64,000 nucleotides of DNA from Lautropia sp. (GTDB lineage: Bacteria > Pseudomonadota > Gammaproteobacteria > Burkholderiales > Burkholderiaceae_E), in assembly GCA_030527825.1 (NCBI GenBank), contig JAUNAC010000002.1:382001-446000 (forward strand). The letters are read 5' to 3'. Shown in pieces: positions 47,236-57,273 of this stretch (positions are counted from its first letter, which is position 1; each line of letters begins with the position of its first letter). Both the position numbers and the translations under genes were made by a program. The notes under the pieces were generated by a model, which was given only the letters and a program-made list of their open reading frames with translations, was not told the DNA's origin and did not search any database.

Positions 47236-49167
47236 TCAGCCACCTTCAACTGATTCTTGTCTGTCAAAGTTTTCGTCATGTTCAGAGGTGGTCTCAGCGC
47301 TGTCCTTGGGCCAGGTAATGGCCTGATCGTGCAGAAGCTGACGGATCATTCGTTCGGTTTCGGCCATTTCCATGCGCATGATGTCGATCAGGGCCTTGTT
47401 TTCGAAGATACCAATGCTGGGATCATAAGCCTTGGCAGCGATGGCCATGCCATGCCGGTTCCGGTGGAAGTACAGATTGCCCACACCCTCGGCCTTCTGT
47501 TTGGGCATCCCCAGACATTCCAGCGCGCGCTTGCCACAACGGACGGCCGAGTCAAAGGTTTCGCGAACGATTTCATTGGCACCGGCATGGTATAGCTCGT
47601 GGGTCTGTTGGCCATCATAGGATCGTGCAACGATCTTGATGCCAGGGTTGGTCTTGCGGGCAAATTCCGTGATCTGCATGGCCTGTTCATGGTTGTCGAT
47701 GGCTACAACCAGCAGCTTGGCCTGGGCAAGACCGGCGATTAACAGCAGTTCCTGGCGCGAGGCGTCACCGAAATAGGTTTCCACACCGAAGCGCTTGAAG
47801 CCTGCTACGGTGGTGGCATTGTGATCAATCACGGTCGTCTTGTAGCCGCAGGCGGTCACCATCGCGTTGATCACTCGTCCGAAGCGGCCGTGCCCGGCAA
47901 TGATGACCGGATGCTTTTGCTCGATCATGTCGGTACGGTCTGGCTCCGTTGATTTGGCACGTGCGTAGGCGCGGGGGACCATGACCTTGTCATAGAGAAT
48001 GAACAGCAGCGGCGTAAAGAGCATGGACAGGGCGACTGCCAGCAGGAGCTGCTTGGCGATGTGCGTGGGCATCACCCCGTCGCTTTCGACCAGCGACAGC
48101 AGCACGAAACCGAATTCGCCAGCCTGCGCCAGGGCCAGAGCGAAGAGTTGCTGATCCAGCTTCTTCAGGCGGAACGCCTTGCCGAGTACCAGCAGAACCA
48201 GGCCCTTGACGACAATGACGCACAGGGTAATGGCCAGAATCTTGACGCCGCTGTGTGTGAGCAGATTGAAGTCGATGCCCGCGCCCACAGTGATAAAGAA
48301 CAGTCCTAGCAACAGGCCCTTGAATGGTTCGATGTTGCTTTCAAGTTCGTGGCGGTATTCGCTGTTGGCCAGCACGACGCCAGCCAGGAAGGTGCCGAGT
48401 GCAGGCGAGAGTCCGATCAGTGACATCAGTACCGCGATGCCAATGACCAGGGCTAGCGAGACAACGGTGAAAATCTCGCGCAACCGCGCAGCGGCGATAT
48501 AACGAAAGATTGGCCCTGCGAGGAAATGCCCGCCCACGACGATCAGGGAAATGACACCGAAGGTGACGGCTGCTTTTTGATAGCCCGGCAGGTCGGCCAG
48601 CAGGTTGATGCTGTCGGTGTGGTGGGCGGCTTCACTGGCCTGCCCGGCGAGCTCGGGCAGCGCCAGTAACGGCAGCAGGGCGAGCATAGGGATGACGGCA
48701 ATGTCCTGAAACAGGAGCACCGAGAAGCTTGCCTGTCCCCCCTGGCTGGCCAGCAGGTTCTTTTCGCCCAGGGTTTGAAGGACAATCGCAGTCGAAGACA
48801 TGGACAGCACGCAGCCCGCGGCAATCCCGACTGTCCAGGGCAGTCCGGTCAGATAGGCGATACCCGTGATGGCGGCGATCGTGAGCAGCACCTGCAGCCC
48901 GCCCAGACCCAACAGTTGCCAGCGTAACTGCCACAGTTTATGCGGTTCCAGTTCCAGACCGACCAGAAAGAGCATCATCACTACGCCAAATTCGGCGACA
49001 TGCTGGATACTTTCCGTTTCCTGACCTACAAGACCGAAGACCGGGCCGATAAGTATGCCGGCGATCAGATACCCCAGCACTGAGCCCAGGCCCAGACGCT
49101 TGGACAGTGGCACGGCGACGGCAGCTGAGGCCAGATAGATGAAGGCGCTGAGCAGCAGAGATGTCAT
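47236..49167 (-). CDS. CPA2 family K+/H+ antiporter, KefB/KefC-like
   Basis: 643 aa. A Na+/H+-exchanger membrane domain (residues ~1-380; GYLIAGILIGPVFGLVGQET, SMSSTAIVLQTLGEKNLLAS, FLAGVVLANSEYRHELESNI) is followed by an RCK/TrkA-N regulatory domain (VIIAGHGRFGRVINAMVTAC). The layout matches glutathione-gated KefB/KefC. No ancillary kefF/kefG oxidoreductase is next to it. The ATG at 49167 begins MTSLLLSAFIYLASAAVAVP. It diverges from cysE, 227 bp apart. Confidence 0.9.
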   Translation of the reverse strand: MTSLLLSAFIYLASAAVAVPLSKRLGLGSVLGYLIAGILIGPVFGLVGQETESIQHVAEFGVVMMLFLVGLELEPHKLWQLRWQLLGLGGLQVLLTIAAITGIAYLTGLPWTVGIAAGCVLSMSSTAIVLQTLGEKNLLASQGGQASFSVLLFQDIAVIPMLALLPLLALPELAGQASEAAHHTDSINLLADLPGYQKAAVTFGVISLIVVGGHFLAGPIFRYIAAARLREIFTVVSLALVIGIAVLMSLIGLSPALGTFLAGVVLANSEYRHELESNIEPFKGLLLGLFFITVGAGIDFNLLTHSGVKILAITLCVIVVKGLVLLVLGKAFRLKKLDQQLFALALAQAGEFGFVLLSLVESDGVMPTHIAKQLLLAVALSMLFTPLLFILYDKVMVPRAYARAKSTEPDRTDMIEQKHPVIIAGHGRFGRVINAMVTACGYKTTVIDHNATTVAGFKRFGVETYFGDASRQELLLIAGLAQAKLLVVAIDNHEQAMQITEFARKTNPGIKIVARSYDGQQTHELYHAGANEIVRETFDSAVRCGKRALECLGMPKQKAEGVGNLYFHRNRHGMAIAAKAYDPSIGIFENKALIDIMRMEMAETERMIRQLLHDQAITWPKDSAETTSEHDENFDRQESVEGG

Positions 49168-49393
49168 GCTGGAGGATCCTATGGGCGGAGGTGACAGAAT
49201 GCAGGGCAGGGCCGGCGCCCGTATTCGTCCCTGCCGGTCGATTTTAGCGGTTGATGATGCCACTGAACTGACCGGCTGCGACTACCGGACAATTGGCCGG
49301 GACCACTGGTGTGGTGGATCATCCTGATCGTGTGGTGACAGTGCTGCAACGGCGGCGGTATATTCGACCAGATTACGGATTGGGAGGTGTGCA

Positions 49394-50365
49394 ATGGATT
49401 GTGACGGGCAGGGCAAGATGTTGTTTGGCGTGGACGATGTGGTGGCGCAGTTGCGTGATCGACGTGAAAGCGCACTGCGGGCCCGGCAAAATGGCAGTGG
49501 CAAGCCGCCATCGCTGCCATCGCGCCCCGTCCTGGGCGAAGTAGTCAACGGCCTGGCTGCGGCCCTGTTTCCGCATCGTTTAGGCCGGCCCGATCTGTGC
49601 TCGGAAAACATTGATCACTATGTAGGCTACACGCTTGACCTTGCTCTGTCAGCACTGCATCAGCAGGTTCGGCGTGAACTGATGTTCCGCATGCAGAGTC
49701 AGACGCTGAGTGGAGCGGAGGGAGCCCAGGCGATCGAGATCGTCCGTCGCTTTAGCCAGAGCCTGCCCAGAGTGCGGGAACTGATCGACAGCGATGTCAC
49801 CGCAGCCTTCCAGGGTGATCCGGCTGCATCGGGCAAGGATGAGGTGCTCATCTGCTATCCGGGCATATGGGCCATGATTCACCATCGGCTGGCGCACCTG
49901 CTTTATGCGGAGGGTATGACGCTCACCGCCCGGGTGATGGCCGAGCTGGCCCATTCATCGACCGGTATCGATATTCATCCGGGGGCCCAGATTGGCGATC
50001 ATTTTTTCATTGACCATGGTACAGGCGTCGTCATAGGGGAGACGGCCATCATCGGCCGGCGCGTCCGGCTCTACCAGGCCGTGACGCTGGGCGCAAAGCG
50101 CTTTACGCAGGGTGAGGGAGGGGTTCTGGTCAAGGGGGAATCCCGTCATCCTATTGTCGAAGACGAGGTGGTGATCTATGCCGGCGCGACGGTGCTGGGG
50201 CGGGTGACCATTGGGCGGGGGTCGATCATTGGGGGCAATGTCTGGCTGACCCGCAGTGTGCCACCCGGTAGCCTGGTGTCGCAGGCAGGGGTGGTGACTG
50301 CACCGGAAGTCGCGGAGGGGCGTATTCCCGATGATGCCGATCTGTGGCGTGCTTTTGGAATCTAG
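49394..50365 (+). CDS. cysE: Serine O-acetyltransferase (EpsC/SrpH type)
   Basis: Makes O-acetylserine, the carbon acceptor for sulfide in cysteine synthesis. 323 aa. The left-handed beta-helix of hexapeptide repeats spans residues ~195-290, with the catalytic region [20 protein letters not shown] and [20 protein letters not shown]. The N-terminal part is the long form of the EpsC/SrpH branch rather than the short E. coli type. A strong GGAGG lies 8 nt before the ATG. Its stop is 2 bp from cysA, so both are expressed together. Confidence 0.93.
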   Translation: MDCDGQGKMLFGVDDVVAQLRDRRESALRARQNGSGKPPSLPSRPVLGEVVNGLAAALFPHRLGRPDLCSENIDHYVGYTLDLALSALHQQVRRELMFRMQSQTLSGAEGAQAIEIVRRFSQSLPRVRELIDSDVTAAFQGDPAASGKDEVLICYPGIWAMIHHRLAHLLYAEGMTLTARVMAELAHSSTGIDIHPGAQIGDHFFIDHGTGVVIGETAIIGRRVRLYQAVTLGAKRFTQGEGGVLVKGESRHPIVEDEVVIYAGATVLGRVTIGRGSIIGGNVWLTRSVPPGSLVSQAGVVTAPEVAEGRIPDDADLWRAFGI

Positions 50366-50367
50366 AC

Positions 50368-51483
50368 ATGGGTATACGGGTCGAACATCTGTACAAGCGG
50401 TTTGGCCAGACGGTGGTCTGCGATGATGTGTCACTGAATATCCCATCTGGCTCGCTGGTGGCGCTGCTGGGACCGTCCGGATCAGGCAAGACGTCGCTGT
50501 TGCGGATTCTGGCTGGTCTGGAGACCCCGGACAGGGGGCGGGTGCTCATAGATGGTCGGGATACCACGCTGGCCGATCCCCGCTCGCGGGGCGTGGGCTT
50601 TGTGTTTCAGCATTACGCGCTCTTCAATCACATGACGGTGTTCGAGAATGTAGCGTTCGGGCTGCGGGTGATGCCCCTTCGTCAGCGTCCAGCAGCAAGT
50701 GAGGTGGAGCGTCGTGTCCAGGATCTGCTGCAGCTTGTGCAGCTGGAATATCTGGCCGGACGCTATCCGTCGCAGCTCTCGGGGGGGCAGCGACAGCGCG
50801 TGGCGCTGGCACGGGCACTGGCTGTGCAGCCGCGCATGTTGCTGCTGGATGAGCCGTTTGGGGCACTGGATGCCCAAGTGCGCAAGGACCTGCGCCGCTG
50901 GCTGCGGCGAATGCACGATGACATGCACGTCACCAGCGTCTTTGTGACCCATGACCAGGAGGAGGCGATGGAAGTGGCCGATCAGGTGGTGGTGCTGCAC
51001 CGGGGACGGGTGGAACAGATGGGGCCTCCGGACGAAGTGTATGACCGGCCAGCTACGCCATTCGTTTTGAAATTTCTGGGTGATGTGAACCTGTTCAGGG
51101 GGCATTTCGACGCTGTACAGACAGAGGGTGATCCGGAGCGTACAGGCACTGTCCAACGTGATGACCGTGATGTCGCGGTATATGTACGGCCCCATGAAAT
51201 CGATGTGGTCGATGGGCCGGGTGAAGGCACACTGGCGGTCGCGTTTTCGCAGGCACTGACGGTAGGCCCGCGTACCCGACTGGAATTGCGTCGCCCGGAT
51301 GATGGTACGTTCATTGATGTCGAGCTGCCGCGCGAGGCGTGGCTGCAGCTCAGGCAGCGTCAGCATATTGTGCGGGGAAGCATTCTCCATGTGCGTGCCC
51401 GCCAGCAGACCCGTTTTGAGGCGGGTGCCCAATGGACGCGCGATGAGGCTTGCCTGCCAGTCGATCCAGCCGTGATGATCTAG
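50368..51483 (+). CDS. cysA: Sulfate/thiosulfate ABC transporter ATP-binding protein CysA
   Basis: 371 aa. Walker [13 protein letters not shown]-loop [20 protein letters not shown], signature [15 protein letters not shown], Walker [12 protein letters not shown], and a C-terminal TOBE-like domain (VRPHEIDVV). It energises CysT/CysW, which are encoded 5 kb away. It begins 2 bp after cysE. Its TAG stop overlaps the stop of the facing regulator gene. Confidence 0.94.
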   Translation: MGIRVEHLYKRFGQTVVCDDVSLNIPSGSLVALLGPSGSGKTSLLRILAGLETPDRGRVLIDGRDTTLADPRSRGVGFVFQHYALFNHMTVFENVAFGLRVMPLRQRPAASEVERRVQDLLQLVQLEYLAGRYPSQLSGGQRQRVALARALAVQPRMLLLDEPFGALDAQVRKDLRRWLRRMHDDMHVTSVFVTHDQEEAMEVADQVVVLHRGRVEQMGPPDEVYDRPATPFVLKFLGDVNLFRGHFDAVQTEGDPERTGTVQRDDRDVAVYVRPHEIDVVDGPGEGTLAVAFSQALTVGPRTRLELRRPDDGTFIDVELPREAWLQLRQRQHIVRGSILHVRARQQTRFEAGAQWTRDEACLPVDPAVMI

Positions 51484-52424
51484 ATCTGGAAATCAATACC
51501 CGGTATCTGGCTGGCCGCCTGTTCGACTACATCACGTGTCAGTGGCGAAGCAAATGTTTCAATGAAGTCATATACATAGCTGCGTAAAAAGGTACCGCGT
51601 CGAAAGGCCAGGCGTGTGACGTTGACGGGAAACAGATGACCGGCGTCAATGGCGTGTAGCTGTGTGTCGCGTTCCTCGTCATAGGCTATCGAGGCAATAA
51701 TGCCAATACCGAGTCCAAGTTCAACATAGGTTTTGATGACATCGGCATCCATGGCGGTCAGGACGACATTGGGCTCAAGTGCATGTTTGTGAAATGCCTC
51801 GTCAATATGGATGCGGCCGGTGTAGCCTGGACTGTAGGTGATCACAGGGAAAGCTGCCAGCCGGTCCAGCGTCAGTTCAGGATCGCTCAGTAATGGATGT
51901 CCGGGCGGAACGATTACGCTGTGCGTCCAGCGATAGCAGGACAGGGTGACCAGTCCGTCGTAGTCGGTCAGCGATTCGGTGGCAATCCCGATATCAGCCT
52001 CGCCATTGAGCAGCATCTCTGCCACCTGTTGAGGAGAACCCTGATGCAGATTGAGCTGGACATCAGGGTAGCGGTGTCGAAAATCGTGCACAGCCTCGGG
52101 CAAGGCGTAGCGGGCCTGGGAGTGCGTGGCTGAAATCGACAGTTTTCCGACGGATTGCTGGGCGTACTCCTCACCCACCCGCAGCAGGTTTTCGGCACCG
52201 GCGAGAATGCTGTCAATGATGGGTGCGGCAACTGTACCGGCATGGGTCATGGAGGTCAGGCGTTTGCCGGAACGGACAAAGAGCTCGAATCCAAGCTCCT
52301 GTTCCAGCTCACGGATCTGGCGGCTGACACCGGGCTGTGACGTGTGTAGGGCCCGGGCAACCTCGGTCAGATTGAAGCCACGCCGGACGGCTTCTCGAAC
52401 CGAACGTAATTGCTGGAGATTCAT
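51480..52424 (-). CDS. cysB: LysR-family regulator of sulfur assimilation, CysB/Cbl type
   Basis: 314 aa. The N-terminal winged helix ([20 protein letters not shown], with [20 protein letters not shown]) and a substrate domain typical of CysB ([60 protein letters not shown]). It probably activates cys genes when N- or O-acetylserine accumulates. It converges on cysA with a 4-bp overlap at CTAG. Cbl paralogues look alike, so cysB versus cbl is not certain. Confidence 0.88.
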   Translation of the reverse strand: MNLQQLRSVREAVRRGFNLTEVARALHTSQPGVSRQIRELEQELGFELFVRSGKRLTSMTHAGTVAAPIIDSILAGAENLLRVGEEYAQQSVGKLSISATHSQARYALPEAVHDFRHRYPDVQLNLHQGSPQQVAEMLLNGEADIGIATESLTDYDGLVTLSCYRWTHSVIVPPGHPLLSDPELTLDRLAAFPVITYSPGYTGRIHIDEAFHKHALEPNVVLTAMDADVIKTYVELGLGIGIIASIAYDEERDTQLHAIDAGHLFPVNVTRLAFRRGTFLRSYVYDFIETFASPLTRDVVEQAASQIPGIDFQI

Positions 52425-52562
52425 GGTGTCGTATCAGGCAAATCAACGACAGCGATGATAGTCTGCAACCACCGTGGGGTGTTTTTAATCTCATCCAGCC
52501 TGGTCGCTACGGTATGCACCCAACATATGTTGTCATGCGGAAATGACATAAAGTGTCGGTGC

Positions 52563-52585
52563 GGCCAGGCCAGGCCAGGCCAGGC
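52563..52585. repeat. Pentanucleotide tandem repeat (GGCCA)x4
   Basis: Four exact GGCCA copies plus GGC, in the 196-bp gap between the cysB start and the end of the glutaredoxin-like gene. The repeat unit of five is prone to slippage but lies outside any gene I can support. Confidence 0.8.
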
Positions 52586-52620
52586 GTGTGCGTTGCTTCC
52601 GTCCGAGGTACGGTCAAGCT

Positions 52621-53310
52621 TCAGAAGCGGAATGAGTCCTGAGCCATACCCGGATCGCGTGGTGCGCTGCCAGGATCCAGGCGCTGGCCACCAGCAGGTA
52701 GTACCTCGCTTGCGTCCAGAACCTTGGCCGGCCCGTTAAAGGATGTTGCGCCCTGAATGGGCACCTCAGGCGACAGGTTGCTGATGGCGGGATAACGGTA
52801 CGTGGCCGGAAGCTGTGGCTCGTCCGGGTAGTGGGCAGCCTCCAGCATCTTGTGCCAGGCATTGATTTCGAAGCCGATGCTGCGCTCGCTGCCAATGCTG
52901 ATGGCAGGGAACCCGTGGCTGGAGAAACCCAGTTCCTTCAGGCGGGCAAAATCGGCGTTGCTGCTGACTTTCCAGGTCTGGAAGGGAATGCCACGCTGAC
53001 GGAGGTATTGTTCTGCCATCTGGCAGGGCTGACAGTCGTTGGAGACATACAAGGCCACAGGGCTGGCCTGCGCGGCCTGGCGCAGGGCCAGCGGAAAATG
53101 CAGTGTCGGATCCTCCGCCGGGTGAGGCTGGGCCGAGGTGCTGGCGCCTCCCCCGGAGCGGCGCAGGGGGATGGCCCCCTCTGCCGGGGGGTGGTCACCG
53201 TAGACAATATTGCCGTTCTGATCAGTCCATTTGTACTCAGCGGCCACGCCCGGCTGGGCTGACAGGCCACCAACCGCTACCAGGAGCAGAGATGCCGCAA
53301 GAGTCTTCAT
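52621..53310 (-). CDS. Exported DUF4124-glutaredoxin fusion protein
   Basis: 229 aa. A signal peptide (MKTLAASLLLVAVGGLSAQP, cut near VAAEY) is followed by DUF4124 (YKWTDQNGNIVYGDHPPAE), a linker, and a glutaredoxin-like domain with redox motif CQPC in LYVSNDCQPCQMAEQYLRQR (about residue 100) and a conserved Gly-Phe-Pro turn (HGFPAISIG). It is probably a periplasmic thiol-active protein. The ATG at 53310 has GAGGA 6 nt upstream. A Pro/Gly-rich tail of about 60 residues follows. Partners are unknown; it lies just downstream of prlC. Confidence 0.82.
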   Translation of the reverse strand: MKTLAASLLLVAVGGLSAQPGVAAEYKWTDQNGNIVYGDHPPAEGAIPLRRSGGGASTSAQPHPAEDPTLHFPLALRQAAQASPVALYVSNDCQPCQMAEQYLRQRGIPFQTWKVSSNADFARLKELGFSSHGFPAISIGSERSIGFEINAWHKMLEAAHYPDEPQLPATYRYPAISNLSPEVPIQGATSFNGPAKVLDASEVLPAGGQRLDPGSAPRDPGMAQDSFRF

Positions 53311-53332
53311 GGAAATCCTCGTTGTCCAGAAT

Positions 53333-55429
53333 CTAGGCTTCGACCATGCCATTATGTCGGAGCAGGGCATCCAGCGAGGGCTCGCGTCCCCTGAACGACT
53401 TGAATGAGTCGATGGCCGGTCGGCTGCCGCCCACAGAGAGGATTTCTTTCAGGAAGCGCTGGCCAACAGCAGGTTCAAACAAACCTTCTTCCTCGAAAGC
53501 GGCATAGCAATCGGCGGACAGCACTTCGGCCCATGTGTAACTATAGTAGCCGGCCGCGTAGGCGCCAGCGAAGATATGGCTGAAGCTGTTCTGGAAACGG
53601 CTGAAGGCAGGTGGGTGCAGCATCGCCACTTCTTCACGCACGTCGTCGAGGATGCGCTGGACGGGATCGGTTTCGCCATGGGCAAGTGCACTGGCAGCCT
53701 GCTGGTGCAGAACCATGTCGAAGAGTGAGAATTCGATCTGCCGCAGAGTTGACAGCCCGGCCTGGAAGTTGCGTGCCGCCAGCATGCGGTCAAAGAGGGC
53801 GCGAGGCATGGGCTCGCCCGTCTGGACGTGGCGGGTCATCGACTCGACGATCTCCCATTCCCAGGCCCAGTTTTCCATGAACTGGCTGGGCAGCTCCACC
53901 GCGTCCCATTCCACGCCGGAGATGCCGGAGACGGAAAGGGTGTCGACCTGGGTCAGCATGTGATGCAGGCCGTGACCGAATTCGTGGAACAGGGTCGTGA
54001 CATCGTCATGCGTGAGCAGGGCAGGCTGGCCATTGACGGGGGCCTGGAAGTTGCAGACCAGGAAGGCGATGGGGGTCTGGAGGGGCTGGCCTGCCTCGTG
54101 GTGACGTCCACGGCAGTTATCCATCCAGGCACCGGGCTGTTTGGCCTCACGGGCGTACAGATCCAGATAGAACTGACCGACCAGACGTTCACCAGCACTG
54201 ATCCGGTAGAAGCGGACATCGGGGTGCCAGCCTTCGGCCTGATCCTCGGTAATCGACACGCCAAACAGTCGCTCGACCAGTCCGAACAGACCACTCAGCA
54301 CGCGTGGTAGCGGGAAATACTGCTTGACCTCGTTGTCGGAAAACGCGTAGCGTGCCTGCTTCAGGGCTTCGCTTGCGTAGGTCAGATCCCAGGCCTGCGG
54401 GTCGGGCAGATCAAGCTTTTCGGCGGCGAAAGCGCGCAGCTCGGCCAGGTCACGCTCGGCAAAGGGGCGAGCCCGTCTGGCCAGATCCCGCAGGAATCTC
54501 TCGACCTGGGCGGGTGAGTCTGCCATTTTGGACACCAGCGAGAGCTCGGCATAGCTGTTTAAACCAAGCAGTCTGGATTTCTCGTCACGCAAGGTCAGGA
54601 TGCGCTGTATCAGCGTCGAGTTGTCATGCGGGTTGTCTTTGCCGGATGCCCGGGTAACGAAGGCACGATACAGTGTTTCGCGCAGGCTGCGGTCATGGGC
54701 ATACTGAATGACCGGTAAATAGGACGGGATCTGCAAGGTGAAGCGCCAGCCGCTCTGATCATGCCGCTCGGCATCGGCACGGGCTGCCGCAATAGCATCG
54801 TCGGGCAGGCCCGCCAGCCGTGCCCGGCCTTCCTCAGTATCCGGTATCACCAGTTCATAGGCGTTGGTGGCATCCAGTACATTTTCAGAGAATTTTTGTT
54901 GCAGCGCCGCCAGCTCTTCCTGGATGGCTGCAAACCGTTCCCGGGCCGGCGAGACCAGTTTTGCGCCGCCCAGCGTGAAGTCTCGCACCTCGTGGTCGAT
55001 GGTTCTTTGCCGGGCCGAGTCCAGCGCTCTGTAGGCAGGGCTTGCCTGGAAGGACTGGTATTTTTCGAATAGGCCCCGGTTCTGTCCCAGCTGCGTCCAG
55101 AACTCCACGACCCGGGGCAGGTTCTGGTTGAAGGTATCGCGCAGTTCAGGCGTGTCCATCACCGCATTCAGGTGTTGAACGAGGGCCCAGGCGTGTGCCA
55201 GGCGCTCCGTCTCATGCTGAAGGGGCAGGACGAAGTCATTCCATGTCAGCGGTGTATCAGCGGCGGTTGCATGTTCGACCGCCTGCCGCGCCCGCTCCAG
55301 CAGGACATCCAGGGCCGGACTGACATGGGTTGGCCGGATTTCGCTGAAACGGGGCAGCACAGCCGGGTCATCCAGCAGCGGGTTGCCTCCAGCTGAAGGG
55401 GAAGATGGATGCGAAATGGACGTTGTCAT
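53333..55429 (-). CDS. prlC: Oligopeptidase A (M3 family metallopeptidase)
   Basis: 698 aa cytosolic zinc oligopeptidase that degrades short peptides, including signal peptide fragments. The zinc motif HEFGH is in LFHEFGHGLHHMLTQVD, around residue 480; the third ligand region (SQFMENWAWEWE) follows. Length is normal. It starts MTTSISHPSSPSAGGNPLLD. The next gene (DUF4124-glutaredoxin) begins 22 bp after its stop on the same strand. Confidence 0.95.
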   Translation of the reverse strand: MTTSISHPSSPSAGGNPLLDDPAVLPRFSEIRPTHVSPALDVLLERARQAVEHATAADTPLTWNDFVLPLQHETERLAHAWALVQHLNAVMDTPELRDTFNQNLPRVVEFWTQLGQNRGLFEKYQSFQASPAYRALDSARQRTIDHEVRDFTLGGAKLVSPARERFAAIQEELAALQQKFSENVLDATNAYELVIPDTEEGRARLAGLPDDAIAAARADAERHDQSGWRFTLQIPSYLPVIQYAHDRSLRETLYRAFVTRASGKDNPHDNSTLIQRILTLRDEKSRLLGLNSYAELSLVSKMADSPAQVERFLRDLARRARPFAERDLAELRAFAAEKLDLPDPQAWDLTYASEALKQARYAFSDNEVKQYFPLPRVLSGLFGLVERLFGVSITEDQAEGWHPDVRFYRISAGERLVGQFYLDLYAREAKQPGAWMDNCRGRHHEAGQPLQTPIAFLVCNFQAPVNGQPALLTHDDVTTLFHEFGHGLHHMLTQVDTLSVSGISGVEWDAVELPSQFMENWAWEWEIVESMTRHVQTGEPMPRALFDRMLAARNFQAGLSTLRQIEFSLFDMVLHQQAASALAHGETDPVQRILDDVREEVAMLHPPAFSRFQNSFSHIFAGAYAAGYYSYTWAEVLSADCYAAFEEEGLFEPAVGQRFLKEILSVGGSRPAIDSFKSFRGREPSLDALLRHNGMVEA

Positions 55430-55641
55430 AGATTACGAAAAAGGAACAGGGAATGAGACATAGGGGCCAGATACGTGCGGGATCAGCGGGCGAATGTTCG
55501 GTAAACAGAAGAATGGAACAATAAGCGGGTCGGATCTGACCACACGGCTATTTCTGAGCACGCGGTTATCTACCAGCGGACAAGCATACCAGCACCGTGA
55601 TTTATCGGGCAGCTGTCAGTGATTTCCATGAGGACAGGCAA

Positions 55642-56511
55642 TCAGACGGCTGGCAGCAGCTGTTGCCTGGCTGCCGTGATGGTGTTCTGCAAAAGCATGG
55701 CGATGGTCATGGGGCCGACGCCCCCGGGAACGGGGGTGATCCAGCCGGCAACGGTACGGGCATGATCGAAATCAACGTCCCCAGTCAGTTTGCCGTCTGG
55801 AAGACGGTTGATGCCGACATCAATCACCACGGCCCCAGGCCGGATCATATCTGCCGTGATCATGCGCGGACGTCCGGTTGCAACCACCAGAATCTCGGCG
55901 CGCCGTGTATGCGCTCCGAGATCCCTTGTCTTGCTGTTGCACAGGGTCACCGTGGCGCCCGCCTGAAGCAATAGATGCAACTGTGGTTTACCGACCAGAT
56001 TGCTGGCCCCGACAACGACGGCCTCAGCACCCCGCAGCGGAACACCGGTGCTGGCCAGTAGCCGCATCACACCAAGGGGTGTGCAAGGTACCAGACGGGG
56101 GTGGCCTGTCATCAGTGCACCAGCGTTGGACACATGAAAACCGTCCACGTCCTTATCCGGGGAAATGGCGGCAATGACCCGGCGGGGATCGATATGCGCA
56201 GGTAATGGAAGCTGTACCAGGATACCGTGGACCGCAGGGTCACGGTTCAGTGTATCCAGTCGCGCCAGTAGTTCAGCTTCGGTCGTATCGGCTGGCAAAT
56301 GATCGCTGACGGAATGAAAGCCAGCCGCTTCGCAGGCACGGATCTTGTTTCGGACATAGACCTGAGATGCAGCGGCATCCCCGACCAGGATGACCGCCAG
56401 CCCGGGCCGCTGGCCGGTACGGTCCAGAATTGTTTGGGCGGCCACGCGAACCTCTTCTCGAACCTGTGCAGAAATGGCAACGCCATCAATGATTTGTGCA
56501 GTCATGGACAT
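55642..56511 (-). CDS. folD: Bifunctional methylene-THF dehydrogenase/methenyl-THF cyclohydrolase
   Basis: Interconverts 5,10-methylene-, methenyl- and 10-formyl-THF. 289 aa. Catalytic motifs: [14 protein letters not shown] with its Lys, [31 protein letters not shown] and [11 protein letters not shown]; the NADP turn is [11 protein letters not shown] (Ala for the usual Arg of GRSN). [14 protein letters not shown] ends the fold. Either ATG (56511 or 56505) could start it. It complements fhs, 42 kb away, in one-carbon metabolism. Confidence 0.95.
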   Translation of the reverse strand: MSMTAQIIDGVAISAQVREEVRVAAQTILDRTGQRPGLAVILVGDAAASQVYVRNKIRACEAAGFHSVSDHLPADTTEAELLARLDTLNRDPAVHGILVQLPLPAHIDPRRVIAAISPDKDVDGFHVSNAGALMTGHPRLVPCTPLGVMRLLASTGVPLRGAEAVVVGASNLVGKPQLHLLLQAGATVTLCNSKTRDLGAHTRRAEILVVATGRPRMITADMIRPGAVVIDVGINRLPDGKLTGDVDFDHARTVAGWITPVPGGVGPMTIAMLLQNTITAARQQLLPAV

Positions 56512-56634
56512 GGAGCAGTTGGACGGAGAAAGTGGAATCGTACCCGTAAGTGGGGGGCAGGCCCGGAAATTCAGGAAAATAAGTGGAAATTTGTTAAATT
56601 AAATCCGGTGTGCCGGGTGTTTTGGAAAACTGGC

Positions 56635-56663
56635 TTGCGTTTTCTGAAAAGCCGGGCTAATAT
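56635..56663 (+). promoter_or_regulatory. Promoter of tRNA-Ala
   Basis: TTGCGT (56635-56640), 17-bp spacer, TAATAT (56658-56663). The start would be near 56670, 11 nt before the mature tRNA. Confidence 0.7.
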
Positions 56664-56680
56664 TCTGTTTCTCGATTGCC

Positions 56681-56756
<76 letters not shown>

Positions 56757-56852
56757 TTTTGGTTCTGGGTGTATTGGAATCAAGATGACGGCGGGAAACG
56801 GGTACTAGTGTTCGTGTTTTTGGTTCCTGTTATCGAGTGGTGTTTCAAGTAT

Positions 56853-56881
56853 TTGATTGGCTTGAACATCTGGTTTATACT
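56853..56881 (+). promoter_or_regulatory. Promoter of tRNA-Glu
   Basis: TTGATT (56853-56858), 17-bp spacer, TATACT (56876-56881); start near 56888, 23 nt before the tRNA. It indicates that the tRNA-Glu gene does not depend on the tRNA-Ala promoter. Confidence 0.6.
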
Positions 56882-56910
56882 GAAGAGCTTCAGTATTGTT
56901 TGGCAAGCAG

Positions 56911-56986
56911 GTCCCGTTCGTCTAGAGGCCTAGGACATCACCCTTTCACGGTGAGTACAGGGGTTCGAATCCCCTACGGGACGCCA
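56911..56986 (+). tRNA. tRNA-Glu (TTC)
   Basis: 76 nt including CCA. Acceptor GTCCCGT pairs with ACGGGAC, the anticodon loop CTTTCAC gives TTC, and the T-loop is GGTTCGAATCC. No clear terminator was found in the 287 bp before the facing hydrolase gene, where I see no other feature. Confidence 0.97.
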
Positions 56987-57273
56987 TACATTATCTTTCC
57001 CAGGCGCTTGCATATTTCCGGGTTGAGATTGCTCGGATCGATTGATCCAGCAGCGCTGGTGATGCCAGGCTGTTGCGTCCCTGCGCCAGCCTTCAATTTT
57101 TCCACTGACAGTTCCGGCTTGTGCCCCTGAAAATCCGGCCGCACAGATACTGTCTGCTTCATGGCCGGAAGTCAGTCTGATCTTCACGAGACAGGCGGAT
57201 TGTCCTGTGTGTTCCGTGTCGTCAGGATCTTTCTGCTGTCCGGCGATGACCGGCATGGATGTTTTTCATTTCT

